Shown: in pieces, positions 5,570 through 8,879 of the stretch
Layout of the letters: the number at the start of each line of letters is the position of its first letter
Numbering within the stretch: the stretch's first letter is position 1
NCBI GenBank assembly: GCA_026713505.1
Contig: JAPOOH010000037.1
Location: forward strand, 1 to 8,879
DNA from: Chloroflexota bacterium
GTDB taxonomy: Bacteria > Chloroflexota > Dehalococcoidia > Lucifugimonadales > Australimonadaceae
Length of the DNA stretch: 8,879 nt
Direction of reading: 5' to 3'
The notes under the pieces: generated by a model
The model's database searches: none
Seen by the model: only the letters and a program-made list of their open reading frames with translations
Told to the model about the DNA's origin: nothing
Position numbers and translations under genes: made by a program

Positions 5570-6820
5570 TTGCAGCCTTCGAGGCCACCGCTCCTGAGAG
5601 CGACCCTCTCCATCTACCTGCCGTCCATGCTGATGAGCATGGGGCAGGGCATGATCATCCCTGCGCTCCCCGCGATCGCCCGCACGTTCAACGTGTCCGA
5701 GGCACTCGCGGTGCAGGTGATCACGAGCCAGCTCCTCGGGCGCACGCTCTCCATGCTCCCTACCGGCGCCATCGTCGACCGGTTTGGTGTGAAGCCGCTG
5801 ATGATCGGCGGAGCGGCGCTTGCGACCGCCAGCACGCTCACCGCCGCCCTGGCCCCGAGCTTCACCGTCATCATCATCACCCAGTTCTTCTGGGGCATCG
5901 GCATGAGCACGTGGATGTTCGGTCGCGAGGTCGCCGCGGTCGACATGGTGCAACGCCACCAGCGCGGTCGGCAGATGAGCGCGCTCATGGGCATCGGCAG
6001 CACGGGCATGGCGTTCGGCCCCGCCATAGGAGGGGTGCTGACGGACCTCGTCGGTGTCCGAGGGCTCTTCTTCGTCTACGCCGGCATGTCGGCGGTGGTG
6101 TTGCTCATATCACTGCTGCTCCGGGACATATCCCGGCCGCCGCGCCGCCGAGCATCCGCCCCGTTGTTCGACCTGCGCGCCTTCGCCCAGATACACCCCT
6201 ATTTCCGCTCCACCTACGTGGTCCTCTTCTACTCCACGTTCGCGCAGATGATCCGCGGGCAGGTTACGAACACGATGCTGCCGCTCTACGTGCAGAGCCA
6301 GTTGGAGTACTCCGCGTCGCTGACGGGTCTCCTCTTCACGGTTGCCGGCGTGACGACGTTCCTGATGATCGCACCAACGGGGATCATCTCGGACAAGCTG
6401 GGGCGGAAGTGGGCCGCCGGGCCCGCCGCGGTGTTCTCGACCGTCGCCTTCATCGCCTTCCCCCTGGCGGCGAATATCCCGATGCTGTTCGGCGTCATGT
6501 TTCTCATCGGACTGGCGAACGGGCTCGCGATGGGCGCCATGACCATCTACACGTACGACGTGGTGCCGACGCACGTGCGAGGTCAATTGCAGGCGCTCCG
6601 GCGGGGGGTGGGCGAACTCGGAGCGCTCACGACGCCGCCCTCGGCGGCAGTGATCGCAACTGCATTCACGCCGGCGATAGCATTCTGGTTCTTCGCCCCA
6701 TTGCACGTGCTCTCGGCGCTGCTCATCTTCGGGGTGGCGCGGGAGAGCCTGCAGGGCAAGCGCGCGCCTGGAGCGCCGTCCTCGCAGGAGATCGACGAGG
6801 GTGTGTCGTCGGTACGTTGA
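5570..6820 (+). CDS. MFS transporter, 12-helix DHA1-like, second of a tandem pair
   Basis: Paralogue of the gene just upstream, with about half of the residues identical by eye along nearly the whole length. It carries the same motifs: GAIVDRFGVKP (66-76), a motif C GSTGMAFGPAIGG, the second motif A GIISDKLGRK, VTNTMLPLYV, RGQLQALRR and terminal GKRAPGAP. Start choice: TTG 5570 has GGAGG at 8 bases and gives 416 residues whose N-terminus (QPSRPPLLRATLSIYLPS) lines up with the paralogue (SRRFWSGALHIYIPS). In-frame ATG 5555 and ATG 5519 would add 5 or 17 residues with no counterpart and no ribosome site. The gap to the upstream stop is 60 bases (9 if ATG 5519), so the pair is likely one transcript. 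Divergence is strongest in the helix 2-3 and central-loop regions, which could mean different substrates. Function is inferred from the MFS family only. Confidence 0.87.
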   Translation: MQPSRPPLLRATLSIYLPSMLMSMGQGMIIPALPAIARTFNVSEALAVQVITSQLLGRTLSMLPTGAIVDRFGVKPLMIGGAALATASTLTAALAPSFTVIIITQFFWGIGMSTWMFGREVAAVDMVQRHQRGRQMSALMGIGSTGMAFGPAIGGVLTDLVGVRGLFFVYAGMSAVVLLISLLLRDISRPPRRRASAPLFDLRAFAQIHPYFRSTYVVLFYSTFAQMIRGQVTNTMLPLYVQSQLEYSASLTGLLFTVAGVTTFLMIAPTGIISDKLGRKWAAGPAAVFSTVAFIAFPLAANIPMLFGVMFLIGLANGLAMGAMTIYTYDVVPTHVRGQLQALRRGVGELGALTTPPSAAVIATAFTPAIAFWFFAPLHVLSALLIFGVARESLQGKRAPGAPSSQEIDEGVSSVR

Positions 6821-6843
6821 GAGCGCGAGTGAGGGGTGGTCGT

Positions 6844-6918
6844 TGGTGGCAACGACAGGATTCGAACCTGTGACCTAGCGCTTATGAAGCGCCCGCTCTG
6901 CCGCTGAGCTACGTTGCC
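6844..6918 (-). tRNA. tRNA-Met (anticodon CAU), elongator type
   Basis: Cloverleaf: acceptor GGCAACG/CGTTGCC, D arm GCTC...GAGC, anticodon stem GGCGC/GCGCT with loop TTCATAA (anticodon CAT), T arm ACAGG-TTCGAAT-CCTGT, discriminator A and encoded CCA (6846-6844). G1-C72 pairs and the anticodon stem lacks the initiator's three G-C pairs, so it is not the initiator. The GGCNACGTAGCTCAG start and GGTCACAGGTTCGAATCC block closely resemble E. coli elongator tRNA-Met. A tRNA-Ile2 (lysidine-modified CAU) is the less likely alternative. Confidence 0.93.
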
Positions 6919-6967
6919 ACCGGGCACTCCGGGGAGCCAGCCGCTCGACCCGGTGCGCAGCCTTTCA

Positions 6968-6997
6968 ATGATAGGGACGCCCAGCCGCCTCCGTCAA
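6968..6997 (-). promoter_or_regulatory. Sigma70-like promoter for tRNA-Met
   Basis: On the minus strand TTGACG (6997-6992), an 18-base spacer, then TATCAT (6973-6968); each box matches five of six consensus bases. It lies between the stop of the upstream MFS gene (7022) and the tRNA 5' end (6918). This would give a start near 6961 and a leader of about 40 bases. Confidence 0.65.
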
Positions 6998-7021
6998 CGA
7001 GAGGGTGGCGCGGTGCAACGC

Positions 7022-8302
7022 CTACGCAGATGCGCGGCGCGGGTTTCCGATGGGCGGCAGGAAGAGCGCGGCGACCGTCGCGAGCAGCGCCAGAACGGTG
7101 GCGTACGGGAAGATGAGGCGGTAGTCGTCCACGCCCGGCGGCGAGAGCCAGGCGATGATGAGGCCGAGGAACAGCGGCGAGAGAGCGCCGAAGAATGCGT
7201 TGTTGCCCCAGAGCAGGCCGATCATGCTCCCCTCGATATGGCGACCCTCGGCTACGTCCAGCGCCGCCGCCTGCGCGAGGTTCGCGCCTGCGAACCGGAC
7301 GATGCCCAGCAGTCCTACCAGCACGAGGAGGAGCGGGCCCAGTTCCGCCGCGAAGATCATGAGCCCGGTTATCACCGTCGAGAAGAAGAGCACGGCGATC
7401 AGCACCGGCTTGCGTCCCGCCCTGTCGGAGAAAGCCCCGATCAGTGGTGAGACGAGGATGGACGTGCCGACCATCAGGGCGAGGTACGGGGCGACGACGG
7501 CAGCGATGCGCGCGTCGCTCGGGTCGTTCTCGACCTCGCGGAGGAGCTGGGCGATCAGCACGGGGAGGAAGAATACTACGGCGCGGTCGGCCATCCCGCG
7601 CAGGCCTGAGACGATGAGCAGCACCGGCAGCGCCCGGGTGGTGAACAGCCCGCCGATGGTCCTGAACTGCGCTCCCGCAGTCCGGGACACGGTCTCCCGT
7701 CGAGGAAGACCCAGCCGGGCGAGTATGAACAGGATGGTGGTGGAGACGACGGCGATGACGAAGAAGCCGCCCACCAGTACGCCGCTCCAGGTCGTTACGA
7801 GGAGGGCCGCAGCGACGATGAACGGCGTGCCCACCTCGCCCACGCTCCCGGAGGAGCGATGCAACGACATGAGAAGGGCGCGGTTCTTCGGGAACGTGTA
7901 GGACAGGATGCCCAACCCCACCGGGTGCCAGAACGACCCCGCCGCCGAGCCTAGCGACACGGCGATGATGAGGACGGTGGTGTTGGGCGCTATACCCGCC
8001 AGGAGGTACGCGAAGCCCATGGCGAAGAGGCTTCCGGCGAGGAAGAGACCCCGGTTGCCCGCGAAGAGGTCCACCATGAAGCCGCCGCCCATGCTGAGCA
8101 GCCCCCCCGCCGCCTGCCGGGACGCCGACAGGATGCCGAGTGCGACCGGCCCCATCCCGAAGACATCCTGGATGATGGGAAGCAGGACGAGGAAGCCGTC
8201 CGCGTACATGTGCTGAAAGCCGTGGCCGGTGACGATGACGCCGGCCACGCGTTTCGGCTTGTTGACGGCGACTGCGTCGGCTGCCGGTGCTGCAGTTGTC
8301 AT
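7022..8302 (-). CDS. MFS transporter, Fsr (fosmidomycin resistance)-like
   Basis: A 12-helix MFS protein of 426 residues, distinct from the tandem pair. Helix 1 carries polar and charged residues, GHGFQHMYADGF (26-37), recalling the conserved H...D pattern at the start of Fsr-type exporters. The first-half motif A is weak (FMVDLFAGNRG), while the second half has a clean one, LIGAFSDRAGRKP. SFWHPVGLGILSYTFPKNRALLMSLHRSSGSVGEVGTP (helices 4-5) also recalls Fsr-like proteins, which share an FHP/WHP-type motif there. Family members export drugs or small metabolites; the substrate here is unknown. ATG 8302 (MTTAAPAADA) is chosen as start; an in-frame GTG at 8353 would add 17 polar residues. Neither has a good ribosome site. 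The nearest gene downstream on the same strand is tRNA-Met. Confidence 0.85.
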   Translation of the reverse strand: MTTAAPAADAVAVNKPKRVAGVIVTGHGFQHMYADGFLVLLPIIQDVFGMGPVALGILSASRQAAGGLLSMGGGFMVDLFAGNRGLFLAGSLFAMGFAYLLAGIAPNTTVLIIAVSLGSAAGSFWHPVGLGILSYTFPKNRALLMSLHRSSGSVGEVGTPFIVAAALLVTTWSGVLVGGFFVIAVVSTTILFILARLGLPRRETVSRTAGAQFRTIGGLFTTRALPVLLIVSGLRGMADRAVVFFLPVLIAQLLREVENDPSDARIAAVVAPYLALMVGTSILVSPLIGAFSDRAGRKPVLIAVLFFSTVITGLMIFAAELGPLLLVLVGLLGIVRFAGANLAQAAALDVAEGRHIEGSMIGLLWGNNAFFGALSPLFLGLIIAWLSPPGVDDYRLIFPYATVLALLATVAALFLPPIGNPRRASA

Positions 8303-8638
8303 AGGCGGTGCTTGTCTCTGCCGTGTTTCCCTGGGGCTCGCCAATGGTAGCACGCGCCAGCGTGGTCCTTCCCAGCCCTCTCAGGTAACCGCACGCTGAA
8401 GGGCGTGGCCCTCTCCCTTTGTAGAGACCCTTGCGTATTTGCCTTCAGCGCGGCGCGGTTCTTCCCACCCACCCGCCCCTACGCTTGTGGGGGACACCCC
8501 CACTGCCCCCGGCAGCGGGGCTGCGCCCCTCTGCACTCCCCTCATCCCGCAGGCTGCTCTGTGGTGCGACAAAGTTCACCATGAGCAGGACGAGAGCTAT
8601 GCAATGGGCTCCTTGCAGGGAGAGGGCCACCCTCCTTG
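8303..8638. other. Gene-free region upstream of the Fsr-like MFS gene
   Basis: No credible coding sequence on either strand: the short open frames are glycine/proline/arginine-rich GC artefacts. It contains repeat copy A and a palindrome GTGGGGG-ACA-CCCCCAC (8487-8503). The promoter of the minus-strand MFS gene should lie between 8303 and about 8390. A TACCAT box near 8342-8347 is the only candidate -10, with no clear -35. Confidence 0.6.
8394..8466. repeat. 73-bp direct repeat, copy A
   Basis: Matches copy B (8639-8711) with four substitutions in 73 bases and no gaps, offset exactly 245 bp. The unit is itself nearly inverted: CGCTGAAGGG near its left end against GCCTTCAGCG further in (9 of 10 pair), so it could fold into a long stem-loop. 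It lies upstream of the Fsr-like MFS gene in gene-free DNA. Confidence 0.85.
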
Positions 8639-8662
8639 CGCTGAAGGCCGTGGCCCTCTCCC
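8618..8662. repeat. 13-bp inverted repeat overlapping repeat copy B
   Basis: GGGAGAGGGCCAC (8618-8630) and GTGGCCCTCTCCC (8650-8662) are perfect inverted partners around a 19-base loop. This hairpin overlaps and is mutually exclusive with the CGCTGAAGGC hairpin of copy B. Copy A keeps the right arm but I see no left-arm partner next to it. No T-tract follows on either strand, so it does not look like a simple terminator. Confidence 0.7.
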
Positions 8663-8711
8663 CTTGTAGAGACCCTTGCGTAATTGCCTTCAGCGAGGCG
8701 CGGTTCTTCCC
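8639..8711. repeat. 73-bp direct repeat, copy B
   Basis: Second copy of the unit, 245 bp from copy A. In this copy the inverted arms are perfect: CGCTGAAGGC (8639-8648) pairs with GCCTTCAGCG (8686-8695), leaving a 37-base loop. Immediately after it the sequence decays into C/G homopolymers. Confidence 0.85.
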
Positions 8712-8879
8712 CCCCCCCCCCCCCCCCCCCTTTTGGGGGGGGCCCCCCCCACCCCCCCGCCCGCGGGGGCCCCCCCCCCCCCCCCCCCACCCCCCCCGCG
8801 GGGGGGGAAGGACACACCCCCCCACCCCCCCCGCCCCCGCGCCGACCCGCGTCCCACCGCAGCCCGCCGCGACGGCCCG
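8709..8879. other. C/G homopolymer tract, probable sequencing or assembly artefact
   Basis: Long runs of C with shorter runs of G, almost no A or T; one C run is over 20 bases. The order of blocks (C-rich, a short T block, G run, C run, one A, C run, GCG, G run, C run) follows the DNA after copy A (8464 onward) at the same 245-bp offset. It thus resembles a base-corrupted copy of that sequence. No gene is supported here. Confidence 0.7.

Noticed and set aside
4612..6873. 753-codon plus-strand open frame across both tandem MFS genes
   Set aside because: Out-of-frame shadow caused by high GC. Its translation is Arg/Ala/His-rich and ends inside the tRNA-Met region, while the in-frame genes carry MFS motifs.
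6583..6927. Small minus-strand frame reading through tRNA-Met
   Set aside because: Typical spurious translation of a tRNA gene plus MFS antisense; no ribosome site or family features.
8394..8711. CRISPR array
   Set aside because: Only two 73-bp units, imperfect, with a 172-bp spacer and no cas genes; the size is wrong for CRISPR.
8709..8879. Structured G-quadruplex or regulatory C-tract
   Set aside because: Its block order mirrors the DNA after repeat copy A, so base-call corruption is the simpler explanation.

Overview
The window is GC-rich (roughly two thirds G+C by eye) bacterial DNA. It carries Shine-Dalgarno sites, sigma70-like promoters, two tRNA genes with encoded CCA ends and a cobalamin riboswitch. 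The organism cannot be named from sequence alone. High GC, TTG/GTG starts, several MFS paralogues and a lone LigJ-type hydratase would fit an environmental Chloroflexota (Dehalococcoidia/SAR202-like) or similar lineage, but that is a guess.

Left part (1-1503, minus strand): a vitamin B12 uptake operon with its control region. In transcription order it has a promoter (TTGACA, 17-bp spacer, TAGCCT), a cobalamin riboswitch with a clear B12 box, an 11-bp intrinsic terminator followed by a T-rich tract, a BtuC-type FecCD permease, and the first 24 codons of a lipoprotein. The lipoprotein is probably the BtuF-like B12-binding protein and is cut by the window edge. The terminator lies inside the longest possible permease reading frame, so the permease must start downstream, at ATG 1135.

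Middle part (1600-6820): a 14-helix DHA2-type MFS exporter on the plus strand converges on and overlaps a minus-strand LigJ-like 4-oxalomesaconate hydratase (protocatechuate 4,5-cleavage pathway). Upstream of the hydratase, also on the minus strand, is tRNA-Val(UAC). Next come two tandem plus-strand MFS genes that are clear paralogues of each other. tRNA-Met(CAU), again on the minus strand, follows, so the pair is bracketed by tRNA genes.

Right part (6919-8879): a promoter for tRNA-Met, a fourth MFS gene on the minus strand (Fsr-like), then about 575 bases without a gene. These hold two copies of a 73-bp repeat 245 bp apart, each able to fold into a long hairpin. The last ~170 bases are C/G homopolymer runs that look like a corrupted copy of the DNA following the first repeat, which suggests a sequencing or assembly fault.

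No defence system, CRISPR array, transposase or phage gene is visible. The strongest content is the complete B12 control region, the lone ring-cleavage hydratase among transporters, the tandem MFS pair and the terminal repeat. Several starts are non-standard (TTG 74, probable TTG 5570, possible ATA 1615).
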